Position numbers and translations under genes: made by a program. The notes beneath the pieces were generated by a model. It was not told the DNA's origin and made no database searches. It worked only from the letters and a program-made list of their open reading frames with translations. From Streptomyces sp. Tu6071 (lineage in GTDB: Bacteria > Actinomycetota > Actinomycetes > Streptomycetales > Streptomycetaceae), in assembly GCF_000213055.1 (NCBI RefSeq), contig NZ_CM001165.1:682001-746000 (forward strand): 64,000 nucleotides of DNA, read 5' to 3'. Shown here one piece after another: positions 34,068 through 42,394 of this stretch (position 1 is its first letter; each line of letters begins with the position of its first letter).

Positions 34068-37000
34068 GTGGGACGCGAACCGATCGCTGTCGTCGGCCGG
34101 GGCTGCGTGCTGCCCGACGCGCTCGATCCCGACATGTTCTGGGAGAACATCGCCGCCGGGCGGGACAGCCTCTCTGCCGTCCCGGAGGGCCGCTGGCGGC
34201 TCCCGCACCGGTTCGCCATGGGCTCGGTGGACGAGCACCTGGACCGTACGTGGACCGATCGCGGCGGGTACGTACGGGGCTTCGACGCGGTCTTCGACCC
34301 GGGCGGCTTCGCGATGGCGCCGGAGGAGATCCTGGCACTGGACCCCTTGTTCCACTGGGTCATGCACGGGGCGCGGCAGGCGCTCGGGGAGGCCGGGTGC
34401 GCGGGCCCGCTGCCCCGCGCCGGGCTCGTCCTCGGCAACCTGTCCTACCCCACCGCGGCGGGATCGGCCTTCGCCGAGCACGTGTGGCTGTCCGCGCTGC
34501 CGCCCTCGTCGCGCGAGGCGCTGCTGACCGGTGGGCGCCGCGAGCGGCCCGACGCGCGCAACCGCTTCTCGTCGGGTCTCCCGGCGCGTCTCGCCGCCCG
34601 CGCCCTCGGGCTGGGGGCGGGCGCGTGGGCGCTCGACGCCGCGTGCGCCTCCTCGCTCTACGCGATCAAGCTGGCGTGCGACCGGCTGCACGACGGGACG
34701 GCGGACCTGATGGTGGCGGGCGCGGTCAACCGCGTCGACAACTTGTTCCTGCACGTCGGGTTCTGCGGCCTGTCGGCGGTCAGCGCGACCGGGCGCGGCC
34801 GTCCCTTCGACCGCGCGGCGGACGGGCTGACGCACGGGGAGGGCGCCGGTTTCGTCGCCCTGACGCGGCTGTCGCGGGCGCGCGCCGAGGGCCTGCCCGT
34901 ACTCGGTGTGATCCGGGGCGTCGGGCTGTCCAACGACGGGCGGGGCGGCGGGCTGCTCAGCCCGGCGTCGGAGGGCCAGGTGCGCGCGATGCGGCAGGCG
35001 TACGCGGCGGCGGGGGTCGCTCCGGAGTCGGTGTCGCTCGTGGAGTGCCACGCGACGGGGACCCCGGTGGGGGACGCCGTGGAGGCGCGGAGCATGGCGG
35101 AGGTCTACGCCCGGGGCACGGACGTGCCCGTGGGCTCCGCCAAGTCCAATGTGGGGCACCTCCTGGCGTCGGCGGGCATCGCCGGGCTGCTGAAGGTCCT
35201 CGGCGCCCTGCGGGCGGGGGTCCGTCCCGCCTCGCTCGGGGCCGAGCGGCCGATCGACGCGCTGAACGGCTCCCCGTTGCGGTTGCTGACCGCGCCGGAA
35301 CCGTGGCCGGGACCGCGCAGGGCGGCGGTCAGCGCCTTCGGATTCGGTGGCACGAACGCCCATCTGATCGTGGACGCCCCGGACTTCGAGCCGGAGCGGG
35401 ACGGTCCCTCGCCGCGTCGCACGTCCCCGGCCGCCGCACTCCGGGAGCCGCCGCTCGCGCACGCGCGCCCCGACGCGGCGGAGCCGGTGCCTGAGCCGGT
35501 ATCGGTGCCGGTGCCTGTGCCGGTATCGGTGCCGGTGCCTGTGCCGGTACGGGAGAGGCCCGCGCCGCTCGCGGTCGTCGCGCTCGGGGCGCGCGTCGGG
35601 GAGGGGCGGGGCACCGAGGACTTCCGCCGCGCGGTGCTGGGCGGTGAGCGGCGCGGTCCCGTCGCGGAGATCGCCGTCGAGCTGACGGGCCTCGCCTTCC
35701 CGCCGCTGTCGATGGACCGGACGATGCCCCCGCAGCTCCTTGTCCTGGAGGCCGCCCGGGAGGCCGTGCGGGGGCTGTCGCTGCCGCGCGAGCGGACCAT
35801 GGTCGTGATCGGCATGGGGGTGGACCCCGGGGTGGCGCGGGCCGGTGCGCGCTGGCGGGTCCCGTACTGGCTGGAGCGGGGCGGAGTGGACGCGGGGGCG
35901 CGGACGGCGGAGATCCGGGACGCCTTCGCGCCGCCCATGGCGGCGGAGCGGGTCGTGGGCAGCCTGCCCAACCTCGTGGCGAACCGGATCAGCACACAAC
36001 TCGACCTCGCGGGACCCGGGTTCGCGGTGTCGGCCGAGGAGGCGTCGGGGCTCGTGGCGCTGGACCTCGCGGCGCGGGCGCTGCGGGCGGGCGAGGCGGA
36101 CGTGGCGCTCGTCGGCGCGGTCGACCTGTCCACCGAGCCCGTGCACCGGGCCGCGCTGCGGGAGCTGGGCGAGGAGGCGGAGCCCGGCGACGCCGCCGTG
36201 GTCCTTGTCGTGAAGCCGCTCGACGCGGCGCGCCGCGACGGCGACACGGTGCTGGCCGTTCTCGACGACGAGGCCGCCGGGGCGCCCGACATGGTCATCG
36301 GCGACGCTCCCGGGGCGGCGTTCGACCCCGTGTCCGCCTTTGGCCGGGCGCACGCGGCGCAGGGACTCGTCTCGGTGGCCGTCGCCGTGACGGCGCTCCA
36401 GGCGCGCGCGGTGCCGTGCGCGGGGCTGCCCGCCGACAGCTCCGTGCCGCCCCGCACCGCCGTCGCCGTCGTCTCGCCGCTGGAGGGCGACACCGTGCGG
36501 GTGGGGCTGCGGGCGGGGGACGCGCGGGCGTGGTCCCCCGGCCCGGCGCCGCGGTTGCACGTCTACTCGGGGAACGACCGCGGGGAGGTGCTCGCCGCGC
36601 TGGAGACCGGGGCCGAGTCCCCGGCGGGTCCGGCGCGGCTCGCGCTCCTGGTCGAGCGGGACGCCGACCTCCCGGCCCGCCGTGCCGCCGCCCGGCGCTG
36701 GCTGGAGCGGGGCGGGGTCCGGCCGAGCGGGGTGCGCTACCGGGAACGGCCCGTCGCCGGGCGGACCGCCTTCGTGTACACCAACGGCTCCGCCTCGTAC
36801 CCGGGGATGGGGCGCGCCCTCGCGCTCGCGCTGCCCTCGCTCGGCGAGGCGGTCCGGGCGGCGCACGGGCCGCTCGGCGGACCCCAGCGGGCGGGGGCCG
36901 GCGGCGGGGTGCTCGGCCGGATCTGGGGAGCGGCGGAACTGGCGACCCTGCACACCGTGCTCACCAGGGACGTGCTCGGCCTCCGGCCGGACGCGGCCAT

Positions 37001-40000
37001 CGGCTACTCCTCGGGCGAGTCCGCCGCGCTGATCGCCCTGGGGGCCTGGCCGGACGCGGCGGGGCTGTACGCGGCCACGCGGGACAGCGGCCTGTTCACG
37101 ACGGAGCTGACCGGGGAGCTGCGGGCGGTACGCCGGGTGTGGGAGCGCGCGGGGCTACGGGGCGAGCGCTGGGCGAGTTACCTGGTCACCGCGCCGCTGG
37201 ACACGGTCCGCGCGGAACTCGCCCGCGAGGCCGCCGTCCACCTGATGGCGGTCAACGCACCTGGCGTCTGCGTCGTCGGGGGCGAGGAGCGGGCGTGCCG
37301 GGCCGTCGTGGAACGCCTCGGCACGGACCGGGCCTTCCCGATCGACTACGACATCGCCGCGCACGCCCCGGAGCTGGCGGCGGTACGGGACTCCTGGCGC
37401 GAGATCCACCGCCGGCCCACCGTCGCGGTGCCCGGGGTGCGGTTCTACAGCGGGGCGAGCGGGCGCGCGTACGAGCCGACGAGCGAACGGGTCGCCGACG
37501 CGCTGACCGCGCAGGGGCTCGGGACGATCGACTTCGCGGGCACGGTGGAACAGGCGTGGGCCGACGGGGTGCGGGTCTTCGTCGAGCACGGTCCCCGGGG
37601 GCTGTGCACCGGCTGGATCGGGCGGGTGCTCGGGGACAGGGAGCACGTGGCCGTGGCGCTCGACGCGCAGGGCGACCCGGGGCTGCGGCAGGTGTGCCTC
37701 GCGGTGGCCGAACTCGTCGTCGCGGGGGTGCCGGTACGGGCCGACGCGCTCTTCGACGGGCTCGCAGGGGCGGTCACGGATGTCGCCGCGCCCGGCCCCG
37801 TCCGTACCGTCGGCGTCCCGGGGCCGCCCTCCCCGGCGGTCGCGGAGGTGCTCGCCCGTACGGCGGCCGAGGCGACCCGGCCTCCGGCGGCCGGGGAGAC
37901 GCCCGCCTCCGAGGTGGCGGTCCGCATGTCTCCCGCGGCAGACGTGCCCCCGCTGACCATGCCGCGAGCGCCCGCTCTGGTACCCGTGCCAGCCCCCGCC
38001 GTCCGGGAACCCGGCTCCGCGGTGCCACCCGCCGCCGCCCCGGCCCCGGCGGATCTCCGCGCCCTGGCCGCCCGGCACAGTGGTCGGGTCGTCGCGCTGC
38101 ACCAGGAGGTGACGGCCCACCACGTCGCCGCGCACCAGGCGTTCCTGAGTCTGTCGGCGCGGGTGGTCGTCGCGCTGGCGCAGACCGGGGCGGACTCTCC
38201 CGTGCCCCCGCGAGCCGCCACGGAGCGCCCCCGCCTCGCCCTCCCTCCGACCGCCCTCGCCCGGCCCCTCGTGCCCCTCCCCTCCCCCGACCTGGCAGGG
38301 ACCGCCCCCGCCTCGCCCCCTCCGGTCCTCCCCGGCCCGAAGTTCGGCCGCGCGCAGTTGGAACACCTCGCCTCCGGGGAGATCTCCGCCCTCTTCGGGG
38401 CGCGGTTCGCCGCGCAGGACGCGTACGCGGTGCAGACGCGGATGCCCGAGCCGCCCATGCTCCTCGCCGACCGCGTCACCGGCATCGACGCGGAACCGGC
38501 CGCGCTCGTCGCCGGTCCGGGGGCGCGCGTGGGCGGGACGGTCTGGACCGAGACCGATGTGCGCGGGGACAGCTGGTACCTGGACGCCACCGGACGGATG
38601 CCCGCCGGGCTGATGATCGAGGCGGGCCAGGCCGATCTGCTGCTGCTGAGCTGGCTCGGTGTGGACCTCCTCAACCGGGGCGAGCGCGCGTACCGGCTGC
38701 TGGGCTGCGAGGTCACGTTCCACGGCCCGCCGCCGGGTCCCGGTGACACGGCGCGCTACGAGATCCACGTCGACGGCCACGCCGAGCACGACGGCGTGCT
38801 GCTCTTCTTCTTCCACTACGACTGCACCGTGAACGGCGAACGGCGGCTCAGCGTCCGGGACGGGCGGGCGGGTTTCTTCACCCCGGCCGAACTCGCCGCG
38901 AGCGGCGGCGTCCGCTGGTCGCCCGCCGACAGCCCGCCCGGCGAGGAACTGCCGCAGGACCCGCCGCACGTGCGCTGCCCGGCGGCGTCCTTCACGGCCG
39001 CCCAGGTGCGGTCGCTCGCTCAAGGGCGGCCCGCCGCGTGCTTCGGGCGCGGCTGGGAGGCCACGGCCGCGCACGTCCGTACGCCGAGGATCGACGAGGG
39101 CCGCCTGCTGCTGCTCCACGAGGTCACCGCGTTCGACCCGTCCGGTGGGCCCTGGGGGCGCGGCTATCTGCGCGCCGAGACGCCCGTGTCGCCCGGCGAC
39201 TGGTTCTTCGCGGGGCACTTCAAGAACGACCCGTGCATGCCGGGGACCCTGATGCTCCAGGGCGGTCTCCAGGCGATGGCCTTCTACCTGACGGCCATGG
39301 GCTTCACCGTGGAGCGGGACGGCTGGCGGTTCGAGCCGGTCGGCGAGGCGCCCTTCACGGCGGACTGCCGGGGGCAGGCGACGCCGGGGAGCGGGCGGAT
39401 CGTGTACGAGGTGTTCGTGCGCGGGGTCTCGGCGGGTCCGGAGCCGACGCTGTACGCCGAGGTGCTCGGCTCGGTGGACGGGGTGAAGGCGTTCCACGGC
39501 CGGAACGTGGCGCTGCGCCTGGTGCCGGACTGGCCGCTCTCGCAGTGGCGGCACACGGGCGGGCCCGCCGTGGAGGGCGGCGGGATCGCCGTACCGCGGG
39601 AGGCGCGCGGCGAGCCGCGCCCGGTGGCCGAGGCCGACGGCTTCTCCTTCGGCCGCGACTCCCTGCTCGCGTGCGCGTGGGGCAGGCCGAGCGAGGCGTT
39701 CGGTCCGCCGTACGCGGTCTTCGACGGGACCCGCAAGGTCGCGCGGCTGCCCGGCCCGCCGTACCACTTCATGAGCCGCGTGACCTCCGTGACCGGTCGG
39801 CAGGGCGGCATGAGGGAGGGGAGCGAGGTCGTCGCGGAGTACGACGTGCCCGCCGACGCCTGGTACTTCCGGGAGGGCGACGGGCGCGCGATGCCCTTCG
39901 CCGTGCTCCTGGAGGTGGCGCTGCAACCCTGCGGGTGGCTGGCCTCGTACGTGGGCAGCGCCCTCACCACCGCGACCGACCTGCGGTTCCGCAATCTGGA

Positions 40001-40754
40001 CGGCTCCGGGACCGTCTCGGGCGAGGTCACGCCGGGGACCGGGACGGTGCGCACGCGGGCCCGCCTGACGCGTGTCTCCCGGGTCGGGGACATGATCATC
40101 GAGGCTTTCGACGTCGCGTGCACGGCGGACGGCGCGCCGCTCCTCGCGGTGTCCACGGTGTTCGGCTACTTCCCGTCCTCGTCCTTCGCCGACCAGCCCG
40201 GCCTCCCGGTGTCCGCCGCGGACCGGGCGCGCCTGGACGAACCGTGCGCGTACGAGGCGGATCTCACCGCGCGCCGGGACCTCGGGCAGCCCGGTCCCAT
40301 GCTGCGCATGCTCGACCGTGTCACGGGCTACTGGCCCGAGGGCGGCCGGGCGGGACGCGGGCGGCTCCGGGCGGAGAAGGAGGTGGACCCGGGCGCGTGG
40401 TTCTTCCGGTCCCACTTCTTCCAGGACCCGGTGCAGCCAGGCTCGTTGGGCATCGAGGCGATGTGCCAGCTCCTCCGGCACCACCTGCGGGAAGGCGGGC
40501 TGACGGCCGGGATCGCCTCTCCCCGGTTCGTGACGACGCCGCCGGGGACCGAGCTGAGCTGGACCTACCGGGGCCAGGTCACCCCGGCGAGCCGCCGGGT
40601 CCGGATCGAGATGGAGATCCTGGAGGCGGAGGGAACCCCGGAGGGCGCCTTTGCCCTCGCGGAGGCGACGCTGTGGAACGACGACACGTGCATCTACCGC
40701 GTACGCGGCCTGGGGATGCGCGTGGTGCCCGGCACGGCGGACGGGACACCCTGA
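34068..40754 (+). CDS. pfaC: Fused PfaB/PfaC-like synthase, KS-CLF-AT-DH-DH
   Basis: A 2228-residue protein. The GTG start at 34068 follows AAAGGAG by 5 bases; ATG 34041 is an in-frame alternative. Domains: KS (about 4-440; Cys193, His328, His364 intact), a Val-Pro repeat linker, a chain-length-factor KS lacking the nucleophile (Glu658 in SAEEASG where Cys is expected; 497-830), an acyltransferase (834-1227; GYSSGES with Ser981, the PfaB-like Tyr variant of GHSxG), an AHxxFL helical segment (1331-1374), and four hot-dog folds making two FabA-like dehydratases (1424-2224; His1717 in GHFKNDPCMPG, His2116 in SHFFQDPVQPG). The order matches the myxobacterial pfa3 type but no C-terminal AGPAT domain is present. 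Confidence 0.93.
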   Translation: MGREPIAVVGRGCVLPDALDPDMFWENIAAGRDSLSAVPEGRWRLPHRFAMGSVDEHLDRTWTDRGGYVRGFDAVFDPGGFAMAPEEILALDPLFHWVMHGARQALGEAGCAGPLPRAGLVLGNLSYPTAAGSAFAEHVWLSALPPSSREALLTGGRRERPDARNRFSSGLPARLAARALGLGAGAWALDAACASSLYAIKLACDRLHDGTADLMVAGAVNRVDNLFLHVGFCGLSAVSATGRGRPFDRAADGLTHGEGAGFVALTRLSRARAEGLPVLGVIRGVGLSNDGRGGGLLSPASEGQVRAMRQAYAAAGVAPESVSLVECHATGTPVGDAVEARSMAEVYARGTDVPVGSAKSNVGHLLASAGIAGLLKVLGALRAGVRPASLGAERPIDALNGSPLRLLTAPEPWPGPRRAAVSAFGFGGTNAHLIVDAPDFEPERDGPSPRRTSPAAALREPPLAHARPDAAEPVPEPVSVPVPVPVSVPVPVPVRERPAPLAVVALGARVGEGRGTEDFRRAVLGGERRGPVAEIAVELTGLAFPPLSMDRTMPPQLLVLEAAREAVRGLSLPRERTMVVIGMGVDPGVARAGARWRVPYWLERGGVDAGARTAEIRDAFAPPMAAERVVGSLPNLVANRISTQLDLAGPGFAVSAEEASGLVALDLAARALRAGEADVALVGAVDLSTEPVHRAALRELGEEAEPGDAAVVLVVKPLDAARRDGDTVLAVLDDEAAGAPDMVIGDAPGAAFDPVSAFGRAHAAQGLVSVAVAVTALQARAVPCAGLPADSSVPPRTAVAVVSPLEGDTVRVGLRAGDARAWSPGPAPRLHVYSGNDRGEVLAALETGAESPAGPARLALLVERDADLPARRAAARRWLERGGVRPSGVRYRERPVAGRTAFVYTNGSASYPGMGRALALALPSLGEAVRAAHGPLGGPQRAGAGGGVLGRIWGAAELATLHTVLTRDVLGLRPDAAIGYSSGESAALIALGAWPDAAGLYAATRDSGLFTTELTGELRAVRRVWERAGLRGERWASYLVTAPLDTVRAELAREAAVHLMAVNAPGVCVVGGEERACRAVVERLGTDRAFPIDYDIAAHAPELAAVRDSWREIHRRPTVAVPGVRFYSGASGRAYEPTSERVADALTAQGLGTIDFAGTVEQAWADGVRVFVEHGPRGLCTGWIGRVLGDREHVAVALDAQGDPGLRQVCLAVAELVVAGVPVRADALFDGLAGAVTDVAAPGPVRTVGVPGPPSPAVAEVLARTAAEATRPPAAGETPASEVAVRMSPAADVPPLTMPRAPALVPVPAPAVREPGSAVPPAAAPAPADLRALAARHSGRVVALHQEVTAHHVAAHQAFLSLSARVVVALAQTGADSPVPPRAATERPRLALPPTALARPLVPLPSPDLAGTAPASPPPVLPGPKFGRAQLEHLASGEISALFGARFAAQDAYAVQTRMPEPPMLLADRVTGIDAEPAALVAGPGARVGGTVWTETDVRGDSWYLDATGRMPAGLMIEAGQADLLLLSWLGVDLLNRGERAYRLLGCEVTFHGPPPGPGDTARYEIHVDGHAEHDGVLLFFFHYDCTVNGERRLSVRDGRAGFFTPAELAASGGVRWSPADSPPGEELPQDPPHVRCPAASFTAAQVRSLAQGRPAACFGRGWEATAAHVRTPRIDEGRLLLLHEVTAFDPSGGPWGRGYLRAETPVSPGDWFFAGHFKNDPCMPGTLMLQGGLQAMAFYLTAMGFTVERDGWRFEPVGEAPFTADCRGQATPGSGRIVYEVFVRGVSAGPEPTLYAEVLGSVDGVKAFHGRNVALRLVPDWPLSQWRHTGGPAVEGGGIAVPREARGEPRPVAEADGFSFGRDSLLACAWGRPSEAFGPPYAVFDGTRKVARLPGPPYHFMSRVTSVTGRQGGMREGSEVVAEYDVPADAWYFREGDGRAMPFAVLLEVALQPCGWLASYVGSALTTATDLRFRNLDGSGTVSGEVTPGTGTVRTRARLTRVSRVGDMIIEAFDVACTADGAPLLAVSTVFGYFPSSSFADQPGLPVSAADRARLDEPCAYEADLTARRDLGQPGPMLRMLDRVTGYWPEGGRAGRGRLRAEKEVDPGAWFFRSHFFQDPVQPGSLGIEAMCQLLRHHLREGGLTAGIASPRFVTTPPGTELSWTYRGQVTPASRRVRIEMEILEAEGTPEGAFALAEATLWNDDTCIYRVRGLGMRVVPGTADGTP
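35480..35555 (+). repeat. In-frame Val-Pro repeats in the KS-CLF linker
   Basis: Alternating CCGGTGCCTGTGCCGGTATC-like units repeat with a 30-base period, giving a run of alternating Pro-Val pairs between the KS and CLF domains. Confidence 0.8.
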
Positions 40755-40780
40755 GCACCGGCTCCCGGACCGAAAAGAAC

Positions 40781-40816
40781 CACGGCCCGCACCGGACAAG
40801 CGCGGTGCGGGCCGTG
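40781..40816 (+). terminator. 14-bp stem terminator closing the PUFA-like operon
   Basis: CACGGCCCGCACCG (40781-40794) pairs perfectly with CGGTGCGGGCCGTG (40803-40816) around an 8-base loop, 27 bp after the stop of the pfaC-like gene. It lies between convergent coding segments and may act both ways. Confidence 0.85.
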
Positions 40817-40824
40817 AGCGCGCG

Positions 40825-41300
40825 TCAGGCCCCGGCGCTGACCGGGCTCCCGTTGAACGGCTCGGCGCGGACGGTGAGGCCCGCGGGGGCGGCCGTGACG
40901 GTGCGCGACTCGCCCGGCAGGAGCCACAGGTAGTTGTCGCTGTAGAGGGTGGGCAGGACACGGTCCCCGCCCCGCGCCTCGCGCAGCGACAGGCGGGTCA
41001 TCGCGGCGACCGCGCGGCCCCGGTTGCCGACGCGTGCCCGCACCTCCTCGCGGTCGCCCTTGCGCGCGCGGCCGAGAGCGGTGACGGTGAGGCGGGCGTC
41101 GGGGAGGCCGCCGAGGGCCCGCATCGCCTCCGGCGAGCGGTGGCGCCAGTAGGTGTTCTCGGAAAGGACCCGGCCGCCGGAGGTGCTGAGGGTGATGAGC
41201 CGCAGCAGGTGCAGCTCGGGCAGACCGGCGCTGAACCCGCTCGTGAAGGCGCGCGCCTTGGCCGCGGCCGGTACGTCAAGGCGCGCGGAACGGGTGCGGC
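40825..41300 (-). pseudogene. C-terminal fragment of a GH2 exo-glycosidase
   Basis: The translation from about 41300 down to the stop at 40825 reads as the C-terminal Ig-like domains of glycoside hydrolase family 2 enzymes of the exo-beta-glucosaminidase/mannosidase type: HLLRLITLSTSGGRVLSENT, YWRHRSPEAMRALGGLPDAR, then RVGNRGRAVAAMTRLSLREA and LYSDNYLWLLPGESRTVTA. The sugar-binding N-terminal domain, the Ig domain before the barrel and the catalytic TIM barrel (normally 600+ residues) are missing. The frame upstream to 41388 is unrelated, and no plausible start with a ribosome binding site is seen. It is therefore a truncated, dead remnant. Confidence 0.82.
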
Positions 41301-41395
41301 CGAGCCGCCCGCCGTCGAGGGCGCGGCGCCGACCGCGGGCAGGGGCGCTGGTGACGAGGCGGGCCCCGGGGCCGGGTGCCGGGGACACGACCGCG

Positions 41396-41437
41396 CCCCC
41401 GCCGCGTGTCCCGTTCGGGACCGGAGCGCGGCGGGGG
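41396..41437 (-). terminator. Nested hairpin after the PfkB operon
   Basis: CCCCCGCCGCG (41396-41406) and CGCGGCGGGGG (41427-41437) form an 11-bp stem. Inside the loop GTCCCG-TT-CGGGAC forms a second small hairpin. It abuts the stop codon of the kinase gene at 41438. Confidence 0.75.
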
Positions 41438-42394
41438 TCACGCGGTGGCGGTCAGGCGCTCCGCGAGGGGGTCGGGGCCGAGGAAGGCGAGGAGTTCGGC
41501 CGTGGTGGGGGCGGTGGCGGGGCCGCGCCGGGCCACGGCGTAGGCGGCGGCGGCGTTGGCGGCGCGGGCCGCCTCGGGGGCGGGCAGGCCGCGGCCGAGG
41601 AGGGCGAGGAAGGCGCCGACGTGGGCGTCCCCGGCCCCGTTGCTGTCCACGGCGTCCACGCGGAAGCCCGGCAGGTGGCGGGGCTCCTCGCCGGGGGCGG
41701 CGAGGAAACAGCCGTCCTTGTCGGCGCGGACGAGGACCCCGGCCTCGGGGCGCAGCCGGGCCCGCAGCGCGGGGAGCGCCGTCTCGCCGTGCGCGCCCGT
41801 GAGCAGCGCGGCCTCGCGGGCGTTGCAGCTGAGCCAGTCCGTACGGGCGAGGACCGGCGCGAGGACGGCGTCCGGGATCGTGTCCACGAGCGGCCCCGGA
41901 TCGAGGGTGAGGAGCGTCTCGGCCGGGAGCCCCGCCGCGAGGGCGGCGAGGAGTGGCCCGGCGGTGGGCAGCGCGAGCGCGTAGCCGGAGAGGATCACGA
42001 GGTCGTCGGGGCGCAGGGCGGCGGCGATCCGCGCGGTGTTCCCGGCGTCGAGCAGGTCCTCGACGCCGAAGCGGGTCACGAAGCTGCGCTCGCCGGGCTC
42101 GACGAGCGCGACGGTGAAGCCGGTGTCCGTGCCGGGGTGCGCGGGCAGGACCGTCGTGACGTCCTCGCGGTCGAGCGCCGCGCGGACGAGGTCGCCGTAG
42201 GGGCCGGTGCCGTGCGGGCCCGCGTAGAGGGCGGGGGTGCCGAGGCGGCGGGCGGCGACGAGGGTGTTGAAGCCGCCGCCCGCGGTGAGGCCGCCTCCGG
42301 TGGCGACGACGTCGCCGCCGCGCTCGGGGAGGGCGGGCACGTCGAGGACGAGGTCGGCGATGACGTTGCCGAGCAGGACGAGGCGGCGGCTCAT
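41438..42394 (-). CDS. PfkB-family carbohydrate/nucleoside kinase
   Basis: A 318-residue ribokinase-like enzyme. The ATG at 42394 overlaps the permease stop (ATGA). Signature 1 region: GGGLTAGGGFNTLVAARRLG (residues about 31-50). The C-terminal signature 2 with the catalytic base reads FRVDAVDSNGAGDAHVGAFLALL (GAGD with Asp). ATP-binding and substrate regions appear intact and the length is normal. It ends the GntR-ADP-ribosylglycohydrolase-NCS1 permease-kinase operon, so a ribose or nucleoside substrate released or imported by its neighbours is likely; adenosine, pseudouridine or ribose cannot be separated from the sequence. Confidence 0.9.
   Translation of the reverse strand: MSRRLVLLGNVIADLVLDVPALPERGGDVVATGGGLTAGGGFNTLVAARRLGTPALYAGPHGTGPYGDLVRAALDREDVTTVLPAHPGTDTGFTVALVEPGERSFVTRFGVEDLLDAGNTARIAAALRPDDLVILSGYALALPTAGPLLAALAAGLPAETLLTLDPGPLVDTIPDAVLAPVLARTDWLSCNAREAALLTGAHGETALPALRARLRPEAGVLVRADKDGCFLAAPGEEPRHLPGFRVDAVDSNGAGDAHVGAFLALLGRGLPAPEAARAANAAAAYAVARRGPATAPTTAELLAFLGPDPLAERLTATA

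Noticed and set aside
21041..40754. A phosphopantetheinyl transferase (PfaE) in the cluster
   Set aside because: I searched the visible translations for the Sfp/AcpS pattern and saw none; the ACP must be primed by an enzyme encoded elsewhere.
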